Made by a program: the position numbers and the translations under genes. From IMG/VR virus record IMGVR_UViG_3300027770_000178, positions 1 to 32,322 of that record: DNA of 32,322 nt. One strand, 5' to 3'. A model generated the notes under the pieces. That model was not told the DNA's origin and made no database searches. It saw only the letters and a program-made list of their open reading frames with translations. Origin of the DNA: a virus. Below are positions 15,963 to 23,364 of the stretch, in pieces (position 1 is the first letter of the stretch; each line of letters begins with the position of its first letter).

Positions 15963-16212
15963 CTATCTGCTCCTTAGTCCATAAACACGCATATTGTTGG
16001 GATAACCCCGTTACTTCTTCCATAAAAAATTTCTGTAAGGCAGATACTTTACCGCCCTTTGTTTTTAATTCTACAAACCACGTATCACCATTGGGCAAGC
16101 ACGCTATCTGATCTGACACGCCGCGTTGATTGATTGACCTAAACTTATAAGTCTTTCCGCCTATTGACATTACTGCCCATTTAAAATAAGATTCAATTTC
16201 TTTTTCATTCAT
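15919..16212 (-). CDS. VRR-NUC domain nuclease
   Basis: This 97-residue protein is almost entirely a VRR-NUC domain of the PD-(D/E)xK fold. Its blocks are INQRGVSDQIA with Asp34, WFVELKTKGGKVSALQ with Glu48 and Lys50, and Gln60. The family includes structure-specific nucleases that act on branched DNA, and stand-alone phage copies commonly lie beside SNF2-type helicases. It is the first gene of the minus-strand operon. The ATG has no Shine-Dalgarno and lies close to the candidate promoter, so the message may have a very short leader. Confidence 0.88.
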   Translation of the reverse strand: MNEKEIESYFKWAVMSIGGKTYKFRSINQRGVSDQIACLPNGDTWFVELKTKGGKVSALQKFFMEEVTGLSQQYACLWTKEQIDEWVKVTRLPRDSR

Positions 16213-16288
16213 GTAAAAAAGTTTAACACATAATTTAAAAGTGTGGTAAAGTAGAATTTCAAATCAACTAAAGTAAAGGAAAATAAAA
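16213..16288. promoter_or_regulatory. Divergent promoter region between early operons
   Basis: These 76 bases lie between the minus-strand VRR-NUC operon and the plus-strand replication operon. For leftward transcription a TTGAAA (minus strand, at 16257-16262) lies 17 bases from TTTAAA (16234-16239). For rightward transcription TAGAAT at 16252-16257 is a possible -10 box, but I see no convincing -35. A leader ACTAAAGTAAAGGAAAA containing the ribosome site lies just before the plus-strand start and recurs before the gene at 24241. Confidence 0.45.
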
Positions 16289-16477
16289 ATGAAAGCGTAC
16301 CCATTATCAACACAAAAGCACTACGGTCAATTAGGCATGGATCTAAGAGATTACTTTGCTATCTATTTTGCACAGGCACAAATTAATTTAATAAAAGATG
16401 AGCAGTTTGATGCATTAGAAACATTTAAAACATCTTACAAACTGGCTGACATTATGATGCAAGCGAGGGATGCATAA
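16289..16477 (+). CDS. Small hypothetical protein heading the replication operon
   Basis: This 62-residue, mostly helical protein starts at ATG with AAAGGAAAA upstream. It includes KHYGQLGMDLRDYFAIYFAQ and FDALETFKTSYKLADIMMQA. No motif allows a function to be given. Its TAA overlaps the ATG of the DUF2800 nuclease by one base, so it is translated together with that gene. As the first gene after a divergent promoter it is expected early in infection. Confidence 0.65.
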   Translation: MKAYPLSTQKHYGQLGMDLRDYFAIYFAQAQINLIKDEQFDALETFKTSYKLADIMMQARDA

Positions 16478-17604
16478 TGGCTCAACATTCAAATATCGTC
16501 GGTGGCTCAACTGCCAAAAGGGTTATGGGTTGCCCTGGCTCTGTTGCTTTATGTGCCAAGATGCCACCAAGACCAAGTAGCGTGTACGCAGATCTTGGCA
16601 CATTACTTCACAATGCAGTAGCACAAGTCTTAGACCAAGGCGTAACGCCTGAGTCTTTAATCGGTATGAAGTATCAAGACCAAGTGCTAACGCAAGATCA
16701 TATCGACAACAAACTCCACGTCGCCCTTAATTTACTTGGCGAGATAGATCCTAAGCTAGAGATGGAATACGCTGTTGAAACCGAGGTTGGCTTTGGTGAC
16801 TTCTTACCTAACGTGTTTGGCTCATGTGACTTGCTAGGCCGTATAGGTAATCGGGCTATTGTATTAGATTGGAAGTTTGGCGATGGCGTTGCCGTGGGGG
16901 TAGAAGAAAACGAACAGCTCTTATTTTACGCAGCAGCAGCTATGCGTACATCTTCAGTAGCATGGGTGTTTGACGGCGCAACAGAAATTGAGTGCGTCAT
17001 TGTGCAACCGCCATCTGTCAAGCGTTGGGTGACAACAGTCGAGCGTGTCAAAATTTTTGAGAATAATTTAGTTGCGTCGGTCAAAGAATCACAGAAGAAG
17101 AACGCTGGACTGAGCGCGGGTGAGCATTGCCGATGGTGCGCTGCAAAACCAATCTGCCCTAAGATGACAGGCGCAGTCGAGCGTGCGCTACAGGAGCAGT
17201 TGGCGAGCCTCAACGCTGATATGATAGGTGGCTACTTAAAGAATTGTGATCTGTTAGAACAATGGATTACTGATCTGCGAGCGTTAGCGCATCAGATGTT
17301 AGAAGCAGACAAGCCTGTGCCAGGTTGGAAGTTAGTCAATAAGCGTGCTACACGCCAATGGGCAAACGATGATCGGGCAGCAGATGTGTTAGCAAAAGTA
17401 ATTCCCGAAGCTGAGTTGTACGTAACCAAGTTGATTACACCAGCAGTTGCGGAAAAGGTACTCAAGAAGTTAGGTGATAAACTGCCTGACGATTTAGTAA
17501 TAGCAGTAAGTAGTGGCAGTACGTTGGCGCGTGAAGAAGATCCACGCCCAGCCGTAGTACAAATCGGGAAGCAACTTGTTGCAGCCCTTTCTAAAATCCA
17601 ATAG
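16477..17604 (+). CDS. DUF2800 protein, Cas4/RecB-like nuclease
   Basis: This 375-residue protein matches the DUF2800 phage family. A RecB/Cas4-type nuclease core is visible: His45 in GTLLHNA, Asp118 in FGSCDLL, Asp131 and Lys133 in VLDWKFGDG, and EQLLFYA with Gln147 and Tyr151. Four Cys residues (19, 218, 221 and 227, the last three in HCRWCAAKPICPK) have the layout of a 4Fe-4S cluster as in Cas4 and AddB. The likely job is end processing in recombination or replication. The C-terminal third is unassigned. It is coupled to the small gene before it and followed by a possible ssDNA-binding protein. Confidence 0.82.
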   Translation: MAQHSNIVGGSTAKRVMGCPGSVALCAKMPPRPSSVYADLGTLLHNAVAQVLDQGVTPESLIGMKYQDQVLTQDHIDNKLHVALNLLGEIDPKLEMEYAVETEVGFGDFLPNVFGSCDLLGRIGNRAIVLDWKFGDGVAVGVEENEQLLFYAAAAMRTSSVAWVFDGATEIECVIVQPPSVKRWVTTVERVKIFENNLVASVKESQKKNAGLSAGEHCRWCAAKPICPKMTGAVERALQEQLASLNADMIGGYLKNCDLLEQWITDLRALAHQMLEADKPVPGWKLVNKRATRQWANDDRAADVLAKVIPEAELYVTKLITPAVAEKVLKKLGDKLPDDLVIAVSSGSTLAREEDPRPAVVQIGKQLVAALSKIQ

Positions 17605-17615
17605 GAACTAAACTA

Positions 17616-18272
17616 ATGTCTAATATAACTACGTTTTCAGCAGCAAATCTACCCTCAGTCACTTCATTATCGACAGCGCTACGCGCTTTAGAAACCGAAG
17701 TCGGCGCAGCAGGGGTTGTCATCCTCAAGATGGACAAGACAGGTCATTGGGTATTCGGTGCAGATCAGACCGAAGTCGATGACGGCTCTACATGGGCAGT
17801 TAATCCGTTCAGTTTTGTGCATGGCTTTATCGCATGGGGTGACGGTGAAGTGCTTGGCGAGAAGATGGTATCAGTATCTCAGCCATTACCTGAACTTGAA
17901 GAAGCGCCGCCAATGGCTCGCAAGGGTTGGGAGACTCAGGTCGGTATGTCTATGAAGTGTTTAAGTGGCGAAGATAAGGGTATGGAAGTGCGTTATACCA
18001 CAACTAGCGTTGGCGGTAAGCGTTCCGTACAAGCCCTTGCAGTTGCTATCGCTACGCAAGTAGACACCGATCCGAAGTTGCCTGTGCCGATTGTAAATCT
18101 TGAAAAAGAGCATTACAGTCACAAGTCGTATGGTCGCATCTATACTCCAATTTTTAAAATTACAAGTTGGATGAGCATGACCGATGAAGGCAGTACACCC
18201 GCAGAAGAAACAGCCGTAGAAGTAGAAGAATCAGCAGCGCCTGTAGCAACAGCACGTAGACGTCGCAGCTAA
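17616..18272 (+). CDS. Hypothetical replication protein, possible ssDNA-binding protein
   Basis: This 218-residue protein starts at ATG eleven bases after the DUF2800 stop, with AGGAACTAA upstream. It has aromatic and beta-rich stretches (WVFGADQTEVDDGSTWAVNP, FVHGFIAWGDGEVLGEKMVS) and a C-terminal acidic run (EETAVEVEESAAP) before a basic end ARRRRS. An acidic tail and a position between nuclease and polymerase suit an ssDNA-binding protein, although the tail ends in Arg rather than the usual acidic tip. I treat the function as a guess. Confidence 0.6.
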   Translation: MSNITTFSAANLPSVTSLSTALRALETEVGAAGVVILKMDKTGHWVFGADQTEVDDGSTWAVNPFSFVHGFIAWGDGEVLGEKMVSVSQPLPELEEAPPMARKGWETQVGMSMKCLSGEDKGMEVRYTTTSVGGKRSVQALAVAIATQVDTDPKLPVPIVNLEKEHYSHKSYGRIYTPIFKITSWMSMTDEGSTPAEETAVEVEESAAPVATARRRRS

Positions 18273-18277
18273 AGAAA

Positions 18278-18346
18278 TGGGGCTAGTCTGTAAGTATTCA
18301 GTCTAGTACACACAAGTCGAAAAGCTAAAAAAACCGACTAGCCCCA
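18278..18346 (+). promoter_or_regulatory. Long-range inverted repeat before the DNA polymerase start
   Basis: Two perfect 11-base arms, TGGGGCTAGTC (18278-18288) and GACTAGCCCCA (18336-18346), enclose 47 bases. The right arm ends 6 bases before the polymerase ATG at 18353, where no Shine-Dalgarno is visible. In the mRNA the stem would sit over the ribosome landing area and could limit or position initiation. No T-run follows, so it is not a plain terminator. Its core GGGCTAG recurs in the hairpin at the other end of the polymerase gene. Confidence 0.6.
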
Positions 18347-18352
18347 CCTACT

Positions 18353-20323
18353 ATGACAATCCTATATATTGATTTCGAGACGCGCTCACGCTGTGATCTA
18401 CCTAGCCGTGGCGTCTATAACTACGCAAGGGATGCCAGCACGTCGGTGCTATGTCTATCTTATGCGTTTGACGATGAGGAAGTGCAGTCGTGGCTACCTG
18501 ATCAAGAGTTTCCTTGGCAAATTGTTGACCATATCGTATCAGGCGGTCAAATTCGAGCGCATAACGCCGCGTTCGAGCGCTTGATTATGTGGTACGTCCT
18601 ATGCCCAGACAAAGGAATCCCAGAACCGACTACGGAACAGTTCTATTGTACAGCTACGCAGGCTCGTGCCAACTGTGCGCCAGGCTCGCTTGATGATGTC
18701 GGCCGATTCGCAAGTGTTAATATGCGTAAGGATCACCGTGGTAATCAACTGATTCGCTTGCTATCTATCCCCAAAGCCGATGGTACATTTAACAATGACG
18801 TGACGCTCATGGCTGAAATGGTCGCCTACTGCGAACAGGATGTCAGAGCAATGCGTGCGATTAGTCAAGCTATGCGCCAACTGTCAGATGATGAGCTGTT
18901 AGACTATCATGTTAATGAGAAGATTAATGACCGAGGCGTGCTATTGGATAAACCCTTAGCCGAGTCAGCGATCAAGTACGCAAGCGCGGAGCTAATAGAA
19001 ATAGAGAATTTAGTAGCAGAATTGACCGAAGGTGAAATATTAAGCGTGAGAAGCCCACGGATGCGTGAGTGGGTTCTTGCAAGAGTTGGCGATCAGGCCA
19101 AGAAATTGATGGAAAATTATAAAGATGGTGACAAAAAATATTCAATCGACAAAGCAGTTCGAGCTAATCTACTTGTGTGTGCTGAAGAAAATCCCGATGA
19201 GGTACCGCCGCAAGTTGCTGATGTTATCCAATGCGCGGACGACTTATGGGCGTCTAGTGTCGCAAAATTTAAAAGACTAAAGGAGTTAGCAGATGAAGAA
19301 GATAACCGAGTTCGTGGAGCATTTGTCTTTGCTGGTGGCGCAGCCACAGGTCGGGCAAGTAGCTATGGCGCCCAAGTACACAACTTTACCCGAAAGTGCG
19401 CCAAGGATCCTGATGCCGTTAGATCCGCAATGGTTAGAGGCCACTCAATTGTCCCTGCCTTTGGACGGCGGATCACAGATGTACTCAAGTCAATGCTCCG
19501 ACCTGCCCTCATACCCGATCGGGGAAAATCATTAGTCGTTGCTGATTGGGCAGCAGTCGAGGCACGCGTCAACCCGTGGTTGTCTAACTGTCCAGCAGGC
19601 ATCAAGAAGTTAGATCTGTTCCGTACTGGTGAGGATGTTTACAAGGTCAACGCTAGCGCAACATTCCATGTGCCAGTTGATCAGATTACATCTGAGCAGA
19701 GACAGATCGGCAAGGTACAAGAGTTAGCGTGCGGGTTTGCAGGTGGCGTGGGAGCGTTCGCTGCGATGGGCCGAGCGTATGGTATTTTGTTACCCGAACC
19801 TGAAGCCAAGCGGATGGTTAATGCGTGGCGTTTAGCGAATCCGTGGTCGGTGCCGTACTGGCAAGATCTCGAAAATGCCTACACAAGGGCAATGCGTAAC
19901 AAAGGACATGAGTTTAGAGCAGGGCGAGTAACCTATTTATTTGATGGTCAACATCTATGGTATGCACTTCCAAGTGGGCGTGTGTTATGCTATCCATTCG
20001 CCCGATTAGATACAGACGGAGTTAGTTATGCCAAAGCATCGTGGAAGCCAGCAGCAGACGCTAAAGAGTGGCCAAGAGCAAGACTCTGGAAAGGTTTGGC
20101 CTGTGAAAACATTACACAAGCCGTCGCCAATGACTTACTGCGACACGCTTTGCGAGGCTTGGATGATGTGGTTTTGCACATCCATGATGAAATTGTGGTC
20201 GAGTCAGCAACACCTGAAATAGCAGTACAAATAATCAAAGACGTTATGTGTACCCCACCCGCATGGGCTGAGGGATTACCCCTAGACGTAGAGGCAAGCA
20301 TTATGACAAGGTATGGAAAGTAA
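18353..20323 (+). CDS. Family A DNA polymerase with 3'-5' exonuclease
   Basis: This 656-residue protein replicates the phage genome. The exonuclease part has YIDFET (Asp7, Glu9), AHNAAFE (69-75) and YCEQDV (159-164), all with their metal-binding acids intact. The polymerase part has motif A VVADWAAVEAR (Asp398, Glu403), motif B beginning RQIGKVQELACGF (Arg450, Lys454) and motif C HDEIV (611-615). In motif B the residue matching E. coli Pol I Phe762 is Leu458 and the one matching Tyr766 is Phe462. There is no 5'-3' exonuclease domain. It lies before the primase-helicase, and hairpins sharing GGGCTAG flank the gene. Confidence 0.93.
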   Translation: MTILYIDFETRSRCDLPSRGVYNYARDASTSVLCLSYAFDDEEVQSWLPDQEFPWQIVDHIVSGGQIRAHNAAFERLIMWYVLCPDKGIPEPTTEQFYCTATQARANCAPGSLDDVGRFASVNMRKDHRGNQLIRLLSIPKADGTFNNDVTLMAEMVAYCEQDVRAMRAISQAMRQLSDDELLDYHVNEKINDRGVLLDKPLAESAIKYASAELIEIENLVAELTEGEILSVRSPRMREWVLARVGDQAKKLMENYKDGDKKYSIDKAVRANLLVCAEENPDEVPPQVADVIQCADDLWASSVAKFKRLKELADEEDNRVRGAFVFAGGAATGRASSYGAQVHNFTRKCAKDPDAVRSAMVRGHSIVPAFGRRITDVLKSMLRPALIPDRGKSLVVADWAAVEARVNPWLSNCPAGIKKLDLFRTGEDVYKVNASATFHVPVDQITSEQRQIGKVQELACGFAGGVGAFAAMGRAYGILLPEPEAKRMVNAWRLANPWSVPYWQDLENAYTRAMRNKGHEFRAGRVTYLFDGQHLWYALPSGRVLCYPFARLDTDGVSYAKASWKPAADAKEWPRARLWKGLACENITQAVANDLLRHALRGLDDVVLHIHDEIVVESATPEIAVQIIKDVMCTPPAWAEGLPLDVEASIMTRYGK

Positions 20324-20352
20324 AAAAAAAACCCCTAGTTTTGGGCTAGGGG
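20322..20352 (-). terminator. Leftward rho-independent terminator after the polymerase gene
   Basis: Read on the minus strand, a perfect 7-bp stem CCCCTAG/CTAGGGG with a 7-base loop is followed by ten T residues (A10 at 20322-20331 on the plus strand). No T-run follows on the plus strand. It would stop leftward antisense transcription before it crosses the polymerase gene, for example read-through from the 22980-24998 operon. Confidence 0.7.
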
Positions 20353-20380
20353 CAACTCATTCACGGAAGGAAAACACAAA

Positions 20381-22693
20381 ATGTACAACTTTTTAGAGTT
20401 TATCACACAATTAGCACCCGATGGCGAGACTGCCTTGATTGTGCGCCAAAAGCCACAGTTAAAAGATGGCGCGTTGCAGTTGCACGCTGACGGCGCTATC
20501 AAATGTACATGGCCTGCGTACTTGCCTAGTCAGAAGATGCGTGCTGGTGAGGCGTGGTATATCAATACGGCGTCGTTTATCATAGACCGATTCGAGGATG
20601 GGCGCGTATCAGCGTCCGCAGTCAATTGCGAGTTTGTGTTATTTATGATGTTAGATGACATCGGCACCAAATCAAAAACACCGCCCCTTGCACCGACATG
20701 GATTCTTGAGACTAGCCCTGATAATTTTCAGTACGGCTATGCTTTCTCGGAACAACCCACCAAGGGTGAGTTCACGGCAGCGGTCAAAGCCATTGCTGCG
20801 GCAGGTTACACCGATGCAGGCGCTACAAACGCAGTCCGTAATGTGCGTCTGCCAGGCTCAATTAACCTGAAGCCTGGGCGTGATAACTTCGAAGCCAAGT
20901 TAGTTGAGTTTCACCCTGAGCGTGATTACACGCTAGGCGACATTTGCACGGCGCTAGGTGTAACACCTGCGCCTGCCGATACGAATCACTACGCGCCAAT
21001 CAGGTTAGCCGACAATGGTGGCGATGATGTGCTATCATGGCTTAATGATCAAGGCATGGTTCTTTCCAAGATCAATGGCGAAGGATGGTTATCAGTCACT
21101 TGCCCCAACAGTGCCGAGCATACCGATGGCAACCCCGAAGGTCGGTACAAACCCCTAGATCGTTCTTATTGCTGCTTACACTCGCATTGTGTCGATTTCG
21201 GCAGTCAAACATTTTTAGATTGGGTCGCCGCTAACGGTGGCCCTAAAGTTACTCACGGCCTACGTGACAAATTGATTGCTGAGGCGATGACCGTAGCGCT
21301 CGCCAAGATCACCCCGTCCGATATGTTTACCGATGACGCCGATGCTAAGATAGCCGAGGTCGAGCGCAAAGAGTTAGGCCGTGTCGAAAAGTCCAAGTGG
21401 TATGAGCGGTTCGCGTATGTGCAAGACGATGAGTCTTATTTTGATATGCAAGACCGTCGTGAGGTGTCGAGACAGACTTTTAACGCTCTGTTCCGTCACA
21501 TCAAGTGTATGTCAATCCATGCGCCTACCACGAAGGTTGAGGCATCTATCTGCTTTGACCAGAACAGACAAACAATGGGCGCTAAGGCGCTTGTGGGGAT
21601 TACATACGCTGCGGGTGAGACTGTGTTAGTCGCCCGTGACGGTGATTTATACGGCAACCGTTGGCGTGACGCTAGACCTGATGTGTCATCCGTGGTGGCC
21701 TCAGACTTGGGCGTCGCCCCGTGGCTGAATCATTGCCGTGAGCTTGTGCCTGAACCCGCCGAGTTAGAACACCTGCTTGACATCATGGCCTGCAAGGTGC
21801 AGCACCCGCAAGTTAAGATCAATCATGCCGTGTTGCATGGCGGCGATGAGGGCAGCGGTAAAGATACGATGTGGGCGCCGTTCATTTGGGCAGTCTGTGG
21901 CAGTCACCTCAAGAACCGTGGCATCATGGATAACAACTCCATTAATTCGCAATGGGGTTATCAATTAGAGTCTGAGATTCTATTGATTAACGAATTAAAA
22001 GAACCCGATGCGTCTGCCCGTAGGCAGTTGGCCAATCAATTAAAGCCCATCATAGCGGCGCCGCCTGAGATGTTGCCAATCAACCGTAAGGGTTTACACC
22101 CGTACCAGATGGCCAACCGTGTGTTTGTCCTTGCATTCTCGAATGATCCTGTGCCGATCTCGTTAGCGTCTCAGGACAGACGTTGGTTTTGCGTATGGTC
22201 AGCAGCAGCTAGGATGGATGCCAAAGTAGCTCAGGCGCTGTGGGCGTGGTATCGCAAGGGCGGGTTTGAGTCTATTGCCGCGTGGTTGCACGCCCGTGAC
22301 GTAACTAAGTTTAACCCTGCCGCAGCGCCTGCCATGACTGAGTTTAAGGCCAATTTAGTTGAGCATGGCATGAGCATGGCCGAGAGTTATTTAGTTGAGA
22401 TGCTGAAAAGTCGTACCAGCGAGTTTGCCCGTGGCGTGATTGGCTCACCATTTCATGCGCTTTGTGATCGTTTAGCAGGATTAGCGCCTAGCAACGTGAA
22501 GGTACCGCAAGCTGCTTTGTTACACGCTTTGAAGGAAGCAGGCTGGATAGATTGTGGACGCCTTGCAAGCGCAGACTTCAAGAGTAAGAAGCATATCTAT
22601 GCTGCGCCTGAAGTAGCGCACGTGTTGAGTAAGTCTGAGCTAAGGCGTGCGGTAGAGGACTTGCCGATGCCTCAGAAAGTCAATACAAAATGA
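20381..22693 (+). CDS. Primase-helicase with SF3/D5-like ATPase
   Basis: This 770-residue protein has an N-terminal primase-like part (about 1-200) with VRNVRLPGSINLK, reminiscent of archaeo-eukaryotic/RepB-type primases. A Cys/His cluster follows at 241-270 (Cys241, His247, Cys264, Cys265, His267, Cys270) that could bind zinc. The C-terminal ATPase has Walker A GGDEGSGKDT (487-496), a Walker B-like ILLINELK (533-540) in which Asn replaces the usual Asp before Glu, and sensor FVLAFSNDP (582-590). Such proteins prime and unwind DNA at the fork. The start has GGAAGG upstream. The candidate origin repeats begin at the last base of its stop codon. Confidence 0.85.
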   Translation: MYNFLEFITQLAPDGETALIVRQKPQLKDGALQLHADGAIKCTWPAYLPSQKMRAGEAWYINTASFIIDRFEDGRVSASAVNCEFVLFMMLDDIGTKSKTPPLAPTWILETSPDNFQYGYAFSEQPTKGEFTAAVKAIAAAGYTDAGATNAVRNVRLPGSINLKPGRDNFEAKLVEFHPERDYTLGDICTALGVTPAPADTNHYAPIRLADNGGDDVLSWLNDQGMVLSKINGEGWLSVTCPNSAEHTDGNPEGRYKPLDRSYCCLHSHCVDFGSQTFLDWVAANGGPKVTHGLRDKLIAEAMTVALAKITPSDMFTDDADAKIAEVERKELGRVEKSKWYERFAYVQDDESYFDMQDRREVSRQTFNALFRHIKCMSIHAPTTKVEASICFDQNRQTMGAKALVGITYAAGETVLVARDGDLYGNRWRDARPDVSSVVASDLGVAPWLNHCRELVPEPAELEHLLDIMACKVQHPQVKINHAVLHGGDEGSGKDTMWAPFIWAVCGSHLKNRGIMDNNSINSQWGYQLESEILLINELKEPDASARRQLANQLKPIIAAPPEMLPINRKGLHPYQMANRVFVLAFSNDPVPISLASQDRRWFCVWSAAARMDAKVAQALWAWYRKGGFESIAAWLHARDVTKFNPAAAPAMTEFKANLVEHGMSMAESYLVEMLKSRTSEFARGVIGSPFHALCDRLAGLAPSNVKVPQAALLHALKEAGWIDCGRLASADFKSKKHIYAAPEVAHVLSKSELRRAVEDLPMPQKVNTK

Positions 22694-22758
22694 ATCGAAA
22701 ATAGCGTCTTTAAAACTAATCGAAAATAGCGTCCCGATACCTAATCGAAAAAAGCGTC
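22693..22758 (+). repeat. Three iterons at exact 25-bp spacing
   Basis: The 16-base unit AATCGAAAATAGCGTC occurs at 22693-22708 and 22718-22733 and, with one change (AATCGAAAAAAGCGTC), at 22743-22758. Starts are exactly 25 bases apart, and the spacer bases differ between copies. The spaced direct repeats are typical of binding sites for a replication initiator. They follow the primase-helicase gene directly. Confidence 0.8.
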
Positions 22759-22789
22759 CCCATAAAAATATAGAAATGTGTATAGCCCA

Positions 22790-22808
22790 CGCCCGTCACC
22801 CACGGGCG
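22790..22808. other. GC hairpin next to the iterons
   Basis: A perfect 7-bp stem CGCCCGT/ACGGGCG encloses the loop CACCC. Neither strand has a T-run after it, so termination is not indicated. It separates the iterons from the A-tract block and could be part of the same element. Confidence 0.5.
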
Positions 22809-22815
22809 CAAGCGT

Positions 22816-22876
22816 AAAAAAAAGCAAAAAAAAGTCAAAAAAAGTCAAAAAATCCAAAAAAATAAGGCCAAAAAAA
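22816..22876 (+). repeat. Phased A-tracts (predicted bent DNA)
   Basis: Six runs of 5-8 A residues begin at 22816, 22826, 22837, 22847, 22856 and 22870. The first five have centres about 10 bases apart, close to the helical repeat, so their bends should add up. Phased A-tracts are common at replication origins and strong control sites. The lack of G/C would also ease melting. Confidence 0.7.
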
Positions 22877-22892
22877 CCCGCTTTTAACGGGC
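22870..22892 (-). terminator. Leftward terminator, second of a pair
   Basis: On the minus strand CCCGTTAAAAGCGGG can form a 4-bp GC stem extended by a G-U and an A-T pair, followed by seven T residues. The stem is weaker than that of the terminator at 22933-22957 and may act as backup. Confidence 0.5.
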
Positions 22893-22894
22893 GA

Positions 22895-22928
22895 GCGGCG
22901 CCAGCTGGTCGCAGATCCGCGGCGCCAG
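22895..22928. repeat. GCGGCGCCAG direct repeat and palindromes
   Basis: GCGGCGCCAG occurs at 22895-22904 and 22919-22928, starts 24 bases apart. The first copy runs into the 8-base palindrome CCAGCTGG, and each copy contains the palindrome GGCGCC. The block lies between the two leftward terminators. A protein-binding site is possible. Confidence 0.45.
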
Positions 22929-22932
22929 GCGT

Positions 22933-22957
22933 AAAAAAAAGCCCGCTGTAGGCGGGC
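22933..22957 (-). terminator. Strong leftward rho-independent terminator
   Basis: On the minus strand a perfect 6-bp stem GCCCGC/GCGGGC with the loop CTACA is followed by eight T residues. It lies 23 bases beyond the last micro-ORF of the leftward operon, marking its end and supporting transcription of that operon through 22980. Confidence 0.8.
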
Positions 22958-22979
22958 CATGGTTTATAAGATTGCTGGT

Positions 22980-23042
22980 TTAAAGATCGAATACAGCAAC
23001 TATTAATAAGACTATAGATCCTGCGATGATAGCGATTAGCAT
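22980..23042 (-). CDS. 20-residue membrane micropeptide
   Basis: The ATG (23042-23040) overlaps the previous gene's TAA by one base and the frame ends at TAA 22982-22980, shortly before a terminator. The product MLIAIIAGSIVLLIVAVFDL is essentially one membrane segment. Such peptides often regulate a membrane protein or form small assemblies. Evidence for translation is the TAATG overlap and the clean hydrophobic pattern only. Confidence 0.4.
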   Translation of the reverse strand: MLIAIIAGSIVLLIVAVFDL

Positions 23043-23257
23043 TAGTGATATAACCCCATTAATAGCAGCTCCTCGCCGCCGTACACTTTAGCAGCGCCGC
23101 AGCAAGCGCAGCTATACCTACGCGCGTCTGGCTCTACTGTATCTGACTCAGCGCCGCACGCCAGGCAAAATCCCGCCATGCTATCAATAGCCGCCATTAA
23201 TTGTTTTTCACTAGGTTTATATTGTGTTTTACCGTTTTTTGTTTTATATGTTTTCAT
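23042..23257 (-). CDS. Small Cys-rich protein, likely zinc-binding
   Basis: This 71-residue protein has a lysine-rich start and two Cys pairs, FCLACGAES and SCACCGAAKVY, about 19 residues apart, the usual layout of a zinc ribbon. The tail is GGEELLLMGLYH. The ATG overlaps the stop of the 36-residue upstream frame (ATGA). A nucleic-acid or protein-binding role is possible. Confidence 0.7.
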   Translation of the reverse strand: MKTYKTKNGKTQYKPSEKQLMAAIDSMAGFCLACGAESDTVEPDARRYSCACCGAAKVYGGEELLLMGLYH

Positions 23258-23364
23258 GTTGAAATTTTCCCGTTATATTTGCGAGCAAATAGCTGCGCGC
23301 TTGTTTTATCGTTAAATCTTATTGAGTAATCCTCGCCCTGGATGCGATACCGTACGATATACAT
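23254..23364 (-). CDS. 36-residue basic hypothetical protein
   Basis: I read this frame by hand: ATG (23364-23362) overlaps the previous TAA and TGA overlaps the next ATG. The product begins MYIVRYRIQGEDYSIRFNDK and ends NGKIST. The alternating pattern suggests a small beta-hairpin followed by a helix, similar to arm-type DNA-binding domains of integrases, but it is too short to claim this. Double coupling supports coding. Confidence 0.5.
   Translation of the reverse strand: MYIVRYRIQGEDYSIRFNDKTSAQLFARKYNGKIST

Noticed and set aside
22693-22758. CRISPR-like short repeats
   Set aside because: Only three 16-base units with 9-base spacers; far too short for a CRISPR array and better explained as iterons.
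22933-22990. tRNA gene near the GC-rich hairpins
   Set aside because: No cloverleaf, T-loop (GTTCRA) or anticodon arm could be built; the hairpins with T-runs fit terminators.
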